The notes under the pieces are model-generated. The model did no database searches, was not told the DNA's origin, and saw only the letters and a list, made by a program, of their open reading frames with translations. This document shows positions 1 to 6,902 of a stretch of DNA of 16,405 bases, piece after piece. Origin of the DNA: Nitrospirota bacterium. GTDB lineage: Bacteria > Nitrospirota > Thermodesulfovibrionia > Thermodesulfovibrionales > JdFR-85. The stretch covers positions 1 to 16,405 of the forward strand of contig WFTX01000276.1 of NCBI GenBank assembly GCA_015485235.1. Direction: 5' to 3'. Both the position numbers and the translations under genes were made by a program. Numbering within the stretch: the stretch's first letter is position 1; every line of letters starts with the position of its first letter.

Positions 1-146
1 CCCACCTTCAGGGTGGTCACAAAGGGGACATGACCGGGAAGCACTCCGAACTCACCCTCGGAACCGGGAGCAACAACCTCATCCACCTCATCCTTGAGAA
101 CAGGCCCATGAGGCGTTACCACCTCAAGTGTCAGTTTATCTGCCAT
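1..146 (-). CDS. atpC: ATP synthase F1 epsilon subunit, N-terminal part (partial)
   Basis: Only the first 48 or so codons are inside the window; the gene runs off the left edge. The reading from the ATG at 146-144 begins MADKLTLEVVTPHGPVL and continues with a GSEGEFGVLPGHVPFVT stretch, the beta-sandwich signature of F1 epsilon subunits. Epsilon sits on the central stalk with gamma, couples rotation to catalysis and can inhibit ATP hydrolysis. A GGAG ribosome site lies about six bases before the start. It is the last of seven ATP synthase genes read in the same direction, about 34 bases after the stop of the beta gene, the usual operon end position. Identification is secure; the C-terminal helical hairpin that determines inhibition cannot be seen. 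Confidence 0.95.
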   Translation of the reverse strand, partial: MADKLTLEVVTPHGPVLKDEVDEVVAPGSEGEFGVLPGHVPFVTTLKV

Positions 147-180
147 CTATCACTCCGTCTCCTTTGAAATTGACTTCCCG

Positions 181-1599
181 TTACTCTCTGGACCAGCCAA
201 GGCTCTTGGCCTTCTCCTCAGCTTCTTCTATGGTTCCGACCATGTAGAAGGCCTGCTCGGGCATGTCATCATACTCGCCGTCAACTATCGCCTTGAAGCC
301 CTTGATCGTGTCTTCAAGTTTCACGTATTTGCCGGGGGTACCTGTGAAGGCCTCTGCAACATGGAAGGGCTGACTAAGGAACCTCTGGATCTTCCTTGCC
401 CTTGCAACGACGAGCTTGTCATCTTCAGAGAGTTCTTCCATACCGAGGATGGCTATGATGTCCTGAAGCTCCTTGTACCTCTGGAGGACCTTCTGGACAC
501 TCCTTGCGACCTGGTAGTGTTCATCTCCTATGATCATCGGATCAAGGGCCCTTGAGGTTGAGTCAAGGGGGTCCACTGCCGGATATATCCCCAGCTCTGC
601 GATCTGTCTTGAAAGAACGACCGTCCCGTCGAGATGGGTAAAGGCAGTGGCCACTGCCGGGTCTGTTAAGTCGTCTGCAGGAACATATATCGCCTGCATC
701 GATGTGATGGAGCCCTTCTTTGTCGTGGTGATCCTCTCCTGGAGCATACCCATGTCCGTACCGAGGTTCGGCTGGTAACCCACTGCAGAAGGCATCCTTC
801 CGAGAAGAGCCGAGACTTCGGAACCTGCCAGGGTGTATCTGAATATATTGTCGATAAAGATAAGAACGTCCTGACCCTGGTCCCTGAAGTACTCAGCCGA
901 GGTAAGGGCGGTAAGGGAAACCCTGAGCCTTGCTCCTGGCGGCTCATTCATCTGACCGTAAATAAGTGCCGCCTTCTCCAAAACGCCGGACTCCTTCATC
1001 TCAAGGAAGAGGTCATTACCTTCCCTAGTCCTCTCGCCCACACCGGCAAACACGGAGACACCACCGTGGACCATGGCGATGTTATGGATCATCTCCATGA
1101 TGATAACCGTCTTCCCCACACCGGCACCACCGAACATTCCCATCTTGCCGCCCCTGACAAAGGGGACCAGGAGGTCAAAGACCTTAACGCCGGTCTCGAA
1201 GACCTGGGTGGTCGGCTCCTGCTCGGTGAAATCCGGGGCCTGGCGGTGGATAGGCCACTTCTCCTTTGCATCAATGGGGCCTGCCTGGTCATAGGGGTCA
1301 CCGGTTACATTAATGATCCTTCCAAGAGTTGCTTCACCAACAGGGACTGTTATGGGTTGGCCAGTATCAACGGCCTTCATACCGCGGACAAGCCCGTCCG
1401 TCGGGCCCATTGCAATCGTCCTGACCTTGTTTTCACCAAGGTGGGATGCCACCTCAAGGGTGAGGTTGATCTCGGGCAATCCCTTTTCCGGGTCTGCCGG
1501 TTGCTCTATCTTCAGTGCGTTCAAGATAGCAGGCAGTTCGTTCTCGAACTCAATGTCCACGACTGCCCCGATAACCTGTGCTACCTTACCTTCATTCAT
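181..1599 (-). CDS. atpD: ATP synthase F1 beta subunit (catalytic)
   Basis: This is the catalytic beta subunit of F1, which makes ATP from ADP and phosphate at the alpha/beta interface on the cytoplasmic face. With the start used here it has 472 residues, the normal family length. Numbering from an alternative ATG three bases upstream, the Walker A loop GGAGVGKT is at 158-165 and GERTREGND, with the catalytic glutamate, at 189-197. The conserved stretches SALLGRMPSAVGYQP and QAIYVPADDLTDPA follow. The usual DELSEED lever reads EELSEDD, a conservative change. Two ATGs are adjacent (1602-1600 and 1599-1597). The second is preferred because it lies six bases after a GGAGG ribosome site, against three for the first. 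The gene sits between gamma and epsilon in the operon. Assignment is certain; only the exact start is open. Confidence 0.98.
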   Translation of the reverse strand: MNEGKVAQVIGAVVDIEFENELPAILNALKIEQPADPEKGLPEINLTLEVASHLGENKVRTIAMGPTDGLVRGMKAVDTGQPITVPVGEATLGRIINVTGDPYDQAGPIDAKEKWPIHRQAPDFTEQEPTTQVFETGVKVFDLLVPFVRGGKMGMFGGAGVGKTVIIMEMIHNIAMVHGGVSVFAGVGERTREGNDLFLEMKESGVLEKAALIYGQMNEPPGARLRVSLTALTSAEYFRDQGQDVLIFIDNIFRYTLAGSEVSALLGRMPSAVGYQPNLGTDMGMLQERITTTKKGSITSMQAIYVPADDLTDPAVATAFTHLDGTVVLSRQIAELGIYPAVDPLDSTSRALDPMIIGDEHYQVARSVQKVLQRYKELQDIIAILGMEELSEDDKLVVARARKIQRFLSQPFHVAEAFTGTPGKYVKLEDTIKGFKAIVDGEYDDMPEQAFYMVGTIEEAEEKAKSLGWSRE

Positions 1600-1633
1600 C
1601 ATATACCTCCAGTGTTTATTTTCAGGTCTTCTT

Positions 1634-2500
1634 CTATCCCTTCAATGCCTCGGCACCGCCGACGATGTCCATGAGTTCCTTGGTGATGGATGCCTGGCGT
1701 GCCTTGTTGTACTCAAGCGTGAGCCTGTCGATCATGTCCTCTGCGCTCCTGGTGGCATTTTCCATGGCAGTCATCCTCGCAGCCTCTTCCGATGCCTGGG
1801 ACTCTATCATCGCCCTGAAGACGAGTATCTCTATGCTTTTCGGAAGCAGGCGCTTGAAGATCTCCTCCTCGGAGGGTTCGAAGAGAAAGTCCTTCATCTC
1901 CGAGTTCTCATCGTGCTCGATGCCACCGATGGGAAGGAGTTTCATCTCCACAACCTCCTGGACTACCACACTCCTGAACTCGTTATAGACCAGGATGAGT
2001 TCATCAAACTTCTCCTCTATATAGCCGTCCATGATGTTCCTTGCTATCTTCTGTGCATCAGAATAGGAAATCCTTCCGGAGAAGCCTGTCCAGACCTCCC
2101 GCATCTCGAACCCTCTCCTCCTGAAGTATTCCCTCGCCTTTCTGCCAATGGTGCTGATGCTTACCTCAAAGCCCTCGCTTGTGAGCCTCTTTACAAGGGC
2201 AGAGGCATGTTTCAGGACATTTGCATTGAAGGCCCCGCAGAGCCCCTTGTCACTTGTAAGGACAAGGACCTCAATGGTCTTTCTCGGCCTCACCTCCAGA
2301 AGGGGATGGATATCCTCTCCCGTTGGCTGTGCAAGGGAAGAGAGGATGTCCCTCATCTTATCGGAGTATGGCCTGAGGGCGAGCATCCTTTCCTGGGCAC
2401 GGCGGAACTTCGCCGCAGCCACCATCTTCATCGCCCTGGTGATCTTGGAGGTACTCTTTATCGAGTTGATTCTTCTTTTTATATCCCGTAAAGTCGCCAT
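1634..2500 (-). CDS. atpG: ATP synthase F1 gamma subunit
   Basis: The gamma subunit forms the rotating central shaft inside the alpha3beta3 ring. At 288 residues it has typical length. The N-terminal helix carries the family signature (NSIKSTSKITRAMKMVAAAK, near residues 12-31). A TSDKGLCGAFN motif follows at about 83-93, in the Rossmann-like domain. The C-terminal helix (LTLEYNKARQASITKELMDI) is also typical. The ATG is preceded by AAAGGGG at five bases. The gene lies between alpha and beta in the usual order, with short gaps of 24 bases (alpha side) and about 30 bases (beta side), so it is co-transcribed. There are no missing motifs and no frame disruption. Confidence 0.98.
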   Translation of the reverse strand: MATLRDIKRRINSIKSTSKITRAMKMVAAAKFRRAQERMLALRPYSDKMRDILSSLAQPTGEDIHPLLEVRPRKTIEVLVLTSDKGLCGAFNANVLKHASALVKRLTSEGFEVSISTIGRKAREYFRRRGFEMREVWTGFSGRISYSDAQKIARNIMDGYIEEKFDELILVYNEFRSVVVQEVVEMKLLPIGGIEHDENSEMKDFLFEPSEEEIFKRLLPKSIEILVFRAMIESQASEEAARMTAMENATRSAEDMIDRLTLEYNKARQASITKELMDIVGGAEALKG

Positions 2501-2524
2501 TTATACCCCTTTAAAGATACTTGT

Positions 2525-4030
2525 TTATTCAAAGGTCTCCTTGAATGCGGTTATGGCCTCGGAGAGCTTGTTCTTGAGCTCCTCATCAAGGGCCTTCTTG
2601 TCAAGGATCTCCTGCTTTATATCCTGTTTCTGACTCCTCATGTAACTCAGGAGACCCTGCTCAAACTCCCCGATCTTCTCCACATCCACATCATCAAGGA
2701 ACCCCTGTGTGCCGGCGAAGAGAACGATGATCTGCTCATCCAGTGGCATGGGCTTGTACTGTCCCTGCTTGAGGAGCTCAACCATCCTCTTACCACGTTC
2801 GATCTGCTGGAGTGTCGCCTTGTCGAGGTCAGAGCCGAACTGGGCAAAGGCGGCCAGTTCCCTGAACTGGGCAAGGTCGAGTCTCAGGGTTCCTGCAACC
2901 TGCTTCATAGCCTTTGTCTGGGCGGCACCACCGACGCGGCTTACGGAGAGACCCACATTCACTGCAGGCCTTATACCTGCATAGAAGAGGTCGGGCTCAA
3001 GGTAAATCTGCCCGTCCGTGATGGAGATCACGTTTGTCGGTATGTATGCAGAGACGTCACCGGCCTGGGTCTCAATAATGGGGAGTGCCGTAAGTGAGCC
3101 TCCACCCAGTTTGTCGGAGAGCTTTGCAGCCCTCTCAAGAAGCCGTGAGTGGAGGTAGAAGACGTCACCGGGGTAGGCCTCACGGCCTGGAGGACGCCTC
3201 AGAAGCAGTGAGAGCTGTCTGTAGGCGGTAGCCTGTTTGCTGAGGTCATCGTATATTATCAGGGCATGTTTGCCATTGTCCCTGAAGAACTCTCCCATGG
3301 CACATCCTGAATAAGGGGCTATATACTGAAGGGGTGCGGGCTCGGATGCGGATGCAACGACAACCGTCGTGTATTCCATCGCACCGTGTTCCTCAAGGGT
3401 CTGGACCACACGGGCGACGGAGGCCATCTTCTGGCCTACGGCAACATATATACAATAGACGTCCTGTCCCTTCTGGTTTATTATTGCATCTATGGCTATG
3501 GCGGTCTTGCCGGTCTGCCGGTCGCCGATTATCAATTCCCTCTGCCCCCTTCCTATGGGGATCATCGCATCAATCGCCTTGAGTCCGGTCTGTAAAGGTT
3601 CACCCACGGGCTGGCGGTCAACGATACCGGGAGCAACAATGTCGACCTTTCTCGTCTCAGAGGTATTGATAGGCCCCTTTCCGTCTATGGGCAGACCGAT
3701 AGCGTTGACTACCCTCCCGAGTGTGGCTTCACCAACGGGGACCTCCATGATCCTCCCGGTCCTCTTCACTACATCGCCTTCATGGATGAGGCTGTCTTCA
3801 CCAAAGAGAACGGAACCTACCACGTCCTCTTCAAGGTTCAGCGCCATTCCGAAGACATTGTTCGGGAACTCCAGGAGCTCAGTGGCCATCACATTCTCAA
3901 GCCCGTAAATCCTGGCGATACCGTCACCGACACTCAGGACCGAGCCGACCTCGCTTACATCAACCTTCTTCTCGAAGTCGGCGATCTGCTGCTTGATCAG
4001 TTCACTTATTTCCTCAACCTTGATCTCCAT
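2525..4030 (-). CDS. atpA: ATP synthase F1 alpha subunit
   Basis: Alpha is the non-catalytic nucleotide-binding partner of beta and contributes the arginine finger to the catalytic site. At 501 residues it has normal length. The N-terminal helix (MEIKVEEISELIKQQI), which docks the delta subunit, is followed by a beta-barrel. The Walker A loop GDRQTGKT is at 169-176, ALIIYDDLSKQA is at about 256-267, and the arginine finger is R365 in SVSRVGGAAQTKAMK. The ATG follows a GGGGTGA ribosome site. It lies downstream of delta (48-base gap) and upstream of gamma in one operon. No unusual residue was seen; identification is certain. Confidence 0.98.
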   Translation of the reverse strand: MEIKVEEISELIKQQIADFEKKVDVSEVGSVLSVGDGIARIYGLENVMATELLEFPNNVFGMALNLEEDVVGSVLFGEDSLIHEGDVVKRTGRIMEVPVGEATLGRVVNAIGLPIDGKGPINTSETRKVDIVAPGIVDRQPVGEPLQTGLKAIDAMIPIGRGQRELIIGDRQTGKTAIAIDAIINQKGQDVYCIYVAVGQKMASVARVVQTLEEHGAMEYTTVVVASASEPAPLQYIAPYSGCAMGEFFRDNGKHALIIYDDLSKQATAYRQLSLLLRRPPGREAYPGDVFYLHSRLLERAAKLSDKLGGGSLTALPIIETQAGDVSAYIPTNVISITDGQIYLEPDLFYAGIRPAVNVGLSVSRVGGAAQTKAMKQVAGTLRLDLAQFRELAAFAQFGSDLDKATLQQIERGKRMVELLKQGQYKPMPLDEQIIVLFAGTQGFLDDVDVEKIGEFEQGLLSYMRSQKQDIKQEILDKKALDEELKNKLSEAITAFKETFE

Positions 4031-4078
4031 ATCATCACCCCTTATCTGTGATCAATTTACTCTATTACTTGAAAAGAC

Positions 4079-4627
4079 TCAGTACCTCTTTGAGAGTTCC
4101 TCTCTCAACCTTGTCAACTGGCCTTTTATGCTTGCATCGTACATGGAACTTCCTATCTTGACCATCATACCGCCGATCAGCTCAGGATCAACCTCATACT
4201 CCAGGTCAATGTCCCTTCCCGTGAGTTTGCTGAGGGAACTGACAATCCTCTTCTCAAAGTCACCGTTGAATCTGTAAGGCGTCACTACCACCGCCTTTGC
4301 CTTCTTTTTCCTCTCATAGTAAAGCGATATGAAGTGCCTCAGTATATCGGAAAGTGCTCCAACAGCCCTCTTCTGGCTTAGGAAGACGAGAAACTTCACC
4401 ACCTCTTCGCCGAGTCCGAGTTTCTCCCTCATGACATCTATCCCCTTCTTCCTTTCCTCTTCATTGACCATGGGGCTGTAAAAGAAGTTCTTCATCTCCC
4501 TTGAATCCTCTATCATCTGCTCAATGGCGGTGAGGTCATGGATGACCTTCTCGGCCTTCTCAGGACCTGCGGTGTTGAAAAGCATCCTTGCATATCTCTT
4601 GGAATTCTTTCTTATACCCTGTGCCAC
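4079..4627 (-). CDS. atpH: ATP synthase F1 delta subunit (OSCP homologue)
   Basis: Delta joins the top of F1 to the peripheral b/b' stalk. The protein has 182 residues, a standard length. It begins MAQGIRKNSKRYARMLFNTAG, matching the family's first helix, and contains the middle helices with FYSPMVNEEERKKGIDVM. It ends in the conserved beta region (DPELIGGMMVKIGSSMYDASIKGQL). The start codon is GTG at 4627-4625, chosen because a GAGGG ribosome site lies five bases upstream and the overlapping ATG two bases earlier is out of frame. The stop of the b gene ends one base before this GTG, so translation of delta is probably coupled to that of b. Confidence 0.95.
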   Translation of the reverse strand: MAQGIRKNSKRYARMLFNTAGPEKAEKVIHDLTAIEQMIEDSREMKNFFYSPMVNEEERKKGIDVMREKLGLGEEVVKFLVFLSQKRAVGALSDILRHFISLYYERKKKAKAVVVTPYRFNGDFEKRIVSSLSKLTGRDIDLEYEVDPELIGGMMVKIGSSMYDASIKGQLTRLREELSKRY

Positions 4628-4628
4628 A

Positions 4629-5228
4629 TTATCCCTCTAATTTCCTTATTGACTCATCGATCAGTCTCTTCTGATCCTCTTCAGTGAGGCCTTCCCTGAT
4701 CTTTTTCTCTGCAAGCCTTACGGCGAGTTCAGCCGCTTCCTCCCGGAGGGCCGCCTTGGCATTCTCCAGTTCCATGGCGATATTGGATTTAGCCTGCTCC
4801 CGTATCTTCTCGCTCATCTCATGGCCCTGTTTTATAAGCAGTTCCTTTTCAGACTCCCCGGACTGTTTTGAAGCCTCCATTATCCGCTGTATCTCCTCGT
4901 CCTTGAGGGAGATCCTTTCCTGGACCTCCTTCAGGGCCTTCTCTGCAAGTTCCCTGGCCTCCTTTGCCTGACGGAGGGACTCCTCTATAATCTCCGTCCT
5001 CTTCTGGAAATAGGTCCTCATGGGTTTGCCGAGGAACTTGACAAGGATGACAAGGAGGATGACAAAGTTGATGACCCTCCAGATCCAGGCCTTCCAGTCT
5101 TCTCCGTGTCCCTCCCCGCCTTCTTCCATGGCAAAGACCAGCGGGACATAGCATCCAAGCATCAGTACAAGCACTGTCAGTCTGACAAGGTATAATCTGT
5201 ATCTGCTCAAGGTGTTTCTCCCTTTCAT
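4629..5228 (-). CDS. atpF: ATP synthase F0 b subunit with extended N-terminus
   Basis: This is one of two b-type stator subunits encoded side by side. At 199 residues it is longer than a classical b subunit (about 156-170) because of an N-terminal extension. A hydrophobic stretch at about 14-33 ends in VFA and looks like a cleavable signal peptide. A short acidic, His-containing linker (MEEGGEGHGED) follows, then the true F0 membrane helix at about 47-66 with the b-type KFLGKPMRTYF exit. The rest is a long charged right-handed coiled coil of the stalk. Signal-peptide-bearing b subunits are familiar in deltaproteobacterial relatives. Its ATG is four bases downstream of the b' stop. The stop is one base from the delta start, indicating tight translational coupling. 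Confidence 0.93.
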   Translation of the reverse strand: MKGRNTLSRYRLYLVRLTVLVLMLGCYVPLVFAMEEGGEGHGEDWKAWIWRVINFVILLVILVKFLGKPMRTYFQKRTEIIEESLRQAKEARELAEKALKEVQERISLKDEEIQRIMEASKQSGESEKELLIKQGHEMSEKIREQAKSNIAMELENAKAALREEAAELAVRLAEKKIREGLTEEDQKRLIDESIRKLEG

Positions 5229-5232
5229 TCGT

Positions 5233-5655
5233 CTAAACCTCTACAAGTTTCCTTACGATTTCATCGGAGAAGGCCCTCACATCCTCACCTAATTTCTTTC
5301 TCGCCTTCTCCGCCTCCTGACGGATTTCCGCCCGGGCCTTTTCTATCTCTCTCAGAGCCTCTTCCTGGGCCTCTGAGACAATCCTCTTCTGTTCTGCAAG
5401 ACCTTCTTCGCGAAGGGTATTGTATATCTCCCTTGCCTTCTCCCGCGCTGCTGCAAGATCCTTCTGGAAGGCCTCAAGACTCTCATTCTTCATCGCCTCG
5501 AGCTTCTTCGCCTCTTCAAGGGCGCCCTCTGTGGCATCCTTCCTCTCCTCGAAGAGCTTGAGTAGTGGTTTGAACAGAAGGATGTTCAGCAGGAAAACGA
5601 GGACAAGAAAGTTAACGAGCTGGACAAGAAACCATATTTTATCTATCTCTACCAT
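5233..5655 (-). CDS. atpF': ATP synthase F0 b' subunit
   Basis: This is a short b-type stator subunit of 140 residues and the first gene of the operon. One N-terminal membrane helix (about 8-31, WFLVQLVNFLVLVFLLNILL) is followed by the b-family FKPLLKLFEERK junction and then a charged coiled coil to the C-terminus. It pairs with the longer b subunit next to it to form a heterodimeric peripheral stalk, as in photosynthetic bacteria, deltaproteobacteria and Nitrospirota. It has no signal peptide, unlike its neighbour. The ATG has a GGTGAG ribosome site. Assignment as b' rather than b rests on its position before the longer copy and its shorter length. Confidence 0.92.
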   Translation of the reverse strand: MVEIDKIWFLVQLVNFLVLVFLLNILLFKPLLKLFEERKDATEGALEEAKKLEAMKNESLEAFQKDLAAAREKAREIYNTLREEGLAEQKRIVSEAQEEALREIEKARAEIRQEAEKARKKLGEDVRAFSDEIVRKLVEV

Positions 5656-5682
5656 AATCTCACCCGTTGATCCCGAAAATTA

Positions 5683-5712
5683 CCGTCCCTTGTTTTATCT
5701 AAATGGGAACGG
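5683..5712 (-). other. Hairpin in the ATP synthase mRNA leader
   Basis: On the minus strand the leader between the predicted promoter and the b' start can form CCG(T)TCCC paired with GGGACGG: seven base pairs with one bulged T, around a 15-base A/T-rich loop. It ends about 28 bases before the b' ATG. There is no U-tract, so it is not a terminator. It could tune translation or mRNA stability, but that is inference. It matches no riboswitch I recognise. Confidence 0.3.
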
Positions 5713-5786
5713 CTGCATCATAAGACTCGAGCAGGTTAGCTCTGAAAGCCTCTCCGCCAGCTTCAGGCAATTCAAAATTGCAGAAC

Positions 5787-5814
5787 TTTATCACAGAAAC
5801 CACCCCTTTGTCAA
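5787..5814 (-). promoter_or_regulatory. Predicted sigma-70 promoter of the ATP synthase operon
   Basis: On the minus strand a perfect TTGACA (5814-5809) is followed after 16 bases by GATAAA (5792-5787). This -10 box is preceded by TGT, an extended -10 element. Initiation near 5780 would give a leader of about 125 bases before the b' start. It is the best promoter match upstream of the seven-gene operon. Confidence 0.6.
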
Positions 5815-5876
5815 GAAAATGGATAATAATTTTTTTTATAGAATCAAAAGGTTTTTAAATCATGGGATGAACTTTA

Positions 5877-5885
5877 TGATATAAT
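5877..5885 (+). promoter_or_regulatory. Extended -10 promoter for the coiled-coil/selenoglutaredoxin unit
   Basis: TGATATAAT combines the TGn extension with a perfect TATAAT (5880-5885). No convincing -35 box lies 16-18 bases upstream, which extended -10 promoters tolerate. Initiation near 5892 would leave a leader of about 23 bases before the ATG at 5915. It is divergent from the ATP synthase promoter about 65 bases away. Confidence 0.55.
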
Positions 5886-5914
5886 TAAATAAAACAGTGA
5901 AAGGGGGTATGCAG

Positions 5915-6313
5915 ATGGGATTCTGGGATACTCTGAGAAAGGATATCAGGAAGGGAATCGATGAGGGGCTTGAGGCCTTCAGGGAAGGCACAAAGGTACT
6001 GAAGCAGAAAACCGAGACGATGACAGAGGACATACGGAACAAGGTCAAGGCCTTCGAAATCCGGCAGAAGATCCAGGTTGATCTCACTGAACTCGGTGGA
6101 AGGGTCTATGACCTATCCTCTGACAGGAGGAAGAACCCTCTTAGGGATGAAAAGGTATTAAAGATAATCGAGAAGATAAGGAAGGCCGAAGAGCGGATAG
6201 CCAAACTTGAGGGAAAATCCACAGGCCGTCCCAGAAAGAAGTCCTCTGCCACCAGCAGAAAGAAGGTCTCCAGGACCAGAACACCGTCAAAGTCAGGAGG
6301 AGACAAGGCATGA
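5915..6313 (+). CDS. Hypothetical coiled-coil protein with basic AT-hook-like tail
   Basis: I do not recognise a named family. The 132-residue protein begins MGFWDTLRKDIRKG, an amphipathic N-terminus. It continues with heavily charged helix to about residue 100, with likely coiled coil over about 20-55 and 76-100, a GGRVYDL turn at 61-67 and no cysteines. From about 101 the tail is rich in Lys, Arg, Ser and Thr and contains GRPRKK at 104-109, the core of an AT-hook minor-groove binding motif. This suggests nucleic-acid or acidic-surface binding, as inference only. In-frame GTG (5897) and ATG (5909) codons are possible starts. The ATG at 5915 is preferred because it lies seven bases after a GGGGG ribosome site. 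Its stop overlaps the next start as ATGA, so the two genes are translationally coupled. Confidence 0.8.
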   Translation: MGFWDTLRKDIRKGIDEGLEAFREGTKVLKQKTETMTEDIRNKVKAFEIRQKIQVDLTELGGRVYDLSSDRRKNPLRDEKVLKIIEKIRKAEERIAKLEGKSTGRPRKKSSATSRKKVSRTRTPSKSGGDKA

Positions 6314-6549
6314 GGGAAATACACGTATATTCTTCGCCGACCTGAGCTGATTGCCAGGCACTGAAAGGGTTCCTTTCAGAAAGGGGGATTCCCTTCACGA
6401 ACCATGATGTCTCATCAGACCCTTCGGCAAGGGAAGAACTCCAGAGAAAATACGGCAGGCTGGCAACACCCACCCTTGTGATAGGCGAGAGGGTGTTTGT
6501 CGGGTTTAAGGATAACCGGGCAGAGATAGAAAAGCTACTGAGTGAATAG
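6310..6549 (+). CDS. Selenocysteine-containing glutaredoxin-like protein (in-frame TGA at codon 12)
   Basis: Reading from the ATG at 6310 with TGA (6343-6345) as selenocysteine gives 79 residues: MREIHVYSSPT-U-ADC-QALKGFLSERGIPF and onward to a TAG stop at 6547-6549. The fold signatures are those of a small glutaredoxin/NrdH-type protein. They are beta strand one (IHVYSSPT), the active site UxxC (Sec12-Ala-Asp-Cys15) where relatives have CxxC, the helix ALKGFLSERG, the cis-proline TP at 53-54 (LATPTLVIG) and the GF at 65-66. Codons on both sides of the TGA remain in frame and carry family-like sequence, which argues against chance. A hairpin resembling a bacterial SECIS begins 15 bases after the TGA. 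The product should reduce disulfides or mixed thiols in the cytoplasm with a reactive selenol. The start overlaps the upstream stop (ATGA), and a terminator follows. Alternatives are a Cys-to-stop sequencing error or a recent nonsense mutation. Confidence 0.87.
6361..6379 (+). promoter_or_regulatory. Predicted bacterial SECIS hairpin
   Basis: Within the glutaredoxin gene, CTGAAAGG (6361-6368) pairs perfectly with CCTTTCAG (6372-6379) around GTT. Read as a 7-bp stem the loop is GGTTC, with the G-U that bacterial SECIS apical loops carry for SelB recognition. The stem starts 15 bases after the TGA and the loop about 22-23 bases after it, inside the distance range known for bacterial SECIS elements. 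It would direct SelB to insert selenocysteine. Confidence 0.75.
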
Positions 6550-6587
6550 CCGGCCCGGCTGGAATACAGGAAGGGAAACTATATCAA

Positions 6588-6627
6588 AAAGAATAAGCCC
6601 CGCCAAAACTGGCGGGGCTTATTCTTT
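6588..6627. terminator. Bidirectional Rho-independent terminator
   Basis: An 18-base arm (6588-6605) is perfectly complementary to 6610-6627 around a four-base AAAC loop. The GC-rich core (GCCCCGCC/GGCGGGGC) is flanked by A-rich and T-rich arms. The structure therefore serves as an intrinsic terminator in both directions, ending the glutaredoxin transcript on the plus strand and the convergent ferredoxin transcript on the minus strand. Confidence 0.93.
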
Positions 6628-6640
6628 AATTACGGGATAA

Positions 6641-6829
6641 TCAATCCTCCCAGGTGATTGCTTCAACAGGACAAGTGTCTATTGCCTCCTGGCAATCACA
6701 GGTATTACAGGCATCCTCATTCTTTACATGGGCCTTGCCGTCGTCCTGCATCTCGAATACCTCGGGACAGATGGCGACACAGGACTCGCAACCTTCACAA
6801 AGATCCCAGTCAATTACAGGTTTAGCCAT
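6641..6829 (-). CDS. Ferredoxin, single [4Fe-4S] cluster type
   Basis: This is a 62-residue acidic electron carrier of the monocluster bacterial ferredoxin family (as in Desulfovibrio and Thermotoga). The cluster ligands are C11, C14 and C17 of CEGCESC, together with C53 of the DTCPVEAI motif. C21 and a cysteine in the CNTCDC stretch (C41, C44, C46) fall where relatives form a disulfide; three cysteines there leave one or two to spare. The second half-motif has lost the cluster-binding spacing, so only one cluster is expected. The start is ATG with a strong AAGGAGG ribosome site seven bases upstream. It is transcribed alone, divergently from the copper ATPase and convergently towards the glutaredoxin. 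The redox partner cannot be told from the sequence. Confidence 0.95.
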   Translation of the reverse strand: MAKPVIDWDLCEGCESCVAICPEVFEMQDDGKAHVKNEDACNTCDCQEAIDTCPVEAITWED

Positions 6830-6856
6830 TGTACAACCTCCTTAATAGGGATATCA

Positions 6857-6869
6857 CCTGCCAGGCAGG
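6857..6869. promoter_or_regulatory. Palindrome in the ferredoxin/copA intergenic region
   Basis: CCTGCC-A-GGCAGG is a perfect 6+1+6 palindrome, 27 bases from the ferredoxin start and inside the predicted ferredoxin leader, upstream of the copA promoter region. It could be an operator or an mRNA hairpin. It does not match the CueR dyad or CsoR operator patterns that I know. Confidence 0.25.
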
Positions 6870-6902
6870 ATGAACTGTCTTCATACTTCCTTCACACTTC
6901 TT

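Noticed and set aside
1313..2491. A 392-codon plus-strand open frame opposite the beta and gamma ATP synthase genes
   Set aside because: It is antisense to the highly conserved atpD and atpG, has no recognisable domain and no ribosome site; it is a codon-bias shadow.
5656..5786. A known riboswitch in the ATP synthase leader
   Set aside because: Only short hairpins are present; no consensus of a riboswitch class I know could be matched.
5420..5884. A 154-codon plus-strand frame running from inside b' into the intergenic region
   Set aside because: It is antisense to the b' gene and to the predicted ATP synthase promoter, with no ribosome site or homology signal.
6343..6345. TGA read as the true stop of an 11-codon peptide, or as a pseudogene lesion
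   Set aside because: The downstream frame stays open with intact glutaredoxin motifs to a proper stop, the TGA replaces exactly the catalytic Cys, and a SECIS-like hairpin follows. A sequencing error remains possible.
6141..6473. A 110-codon minus-strand frame spanning the coiled-coil and glutaredoxin genes
   Set aside because: It has no family resemblance and lies antisense to two better-supported coding frames.
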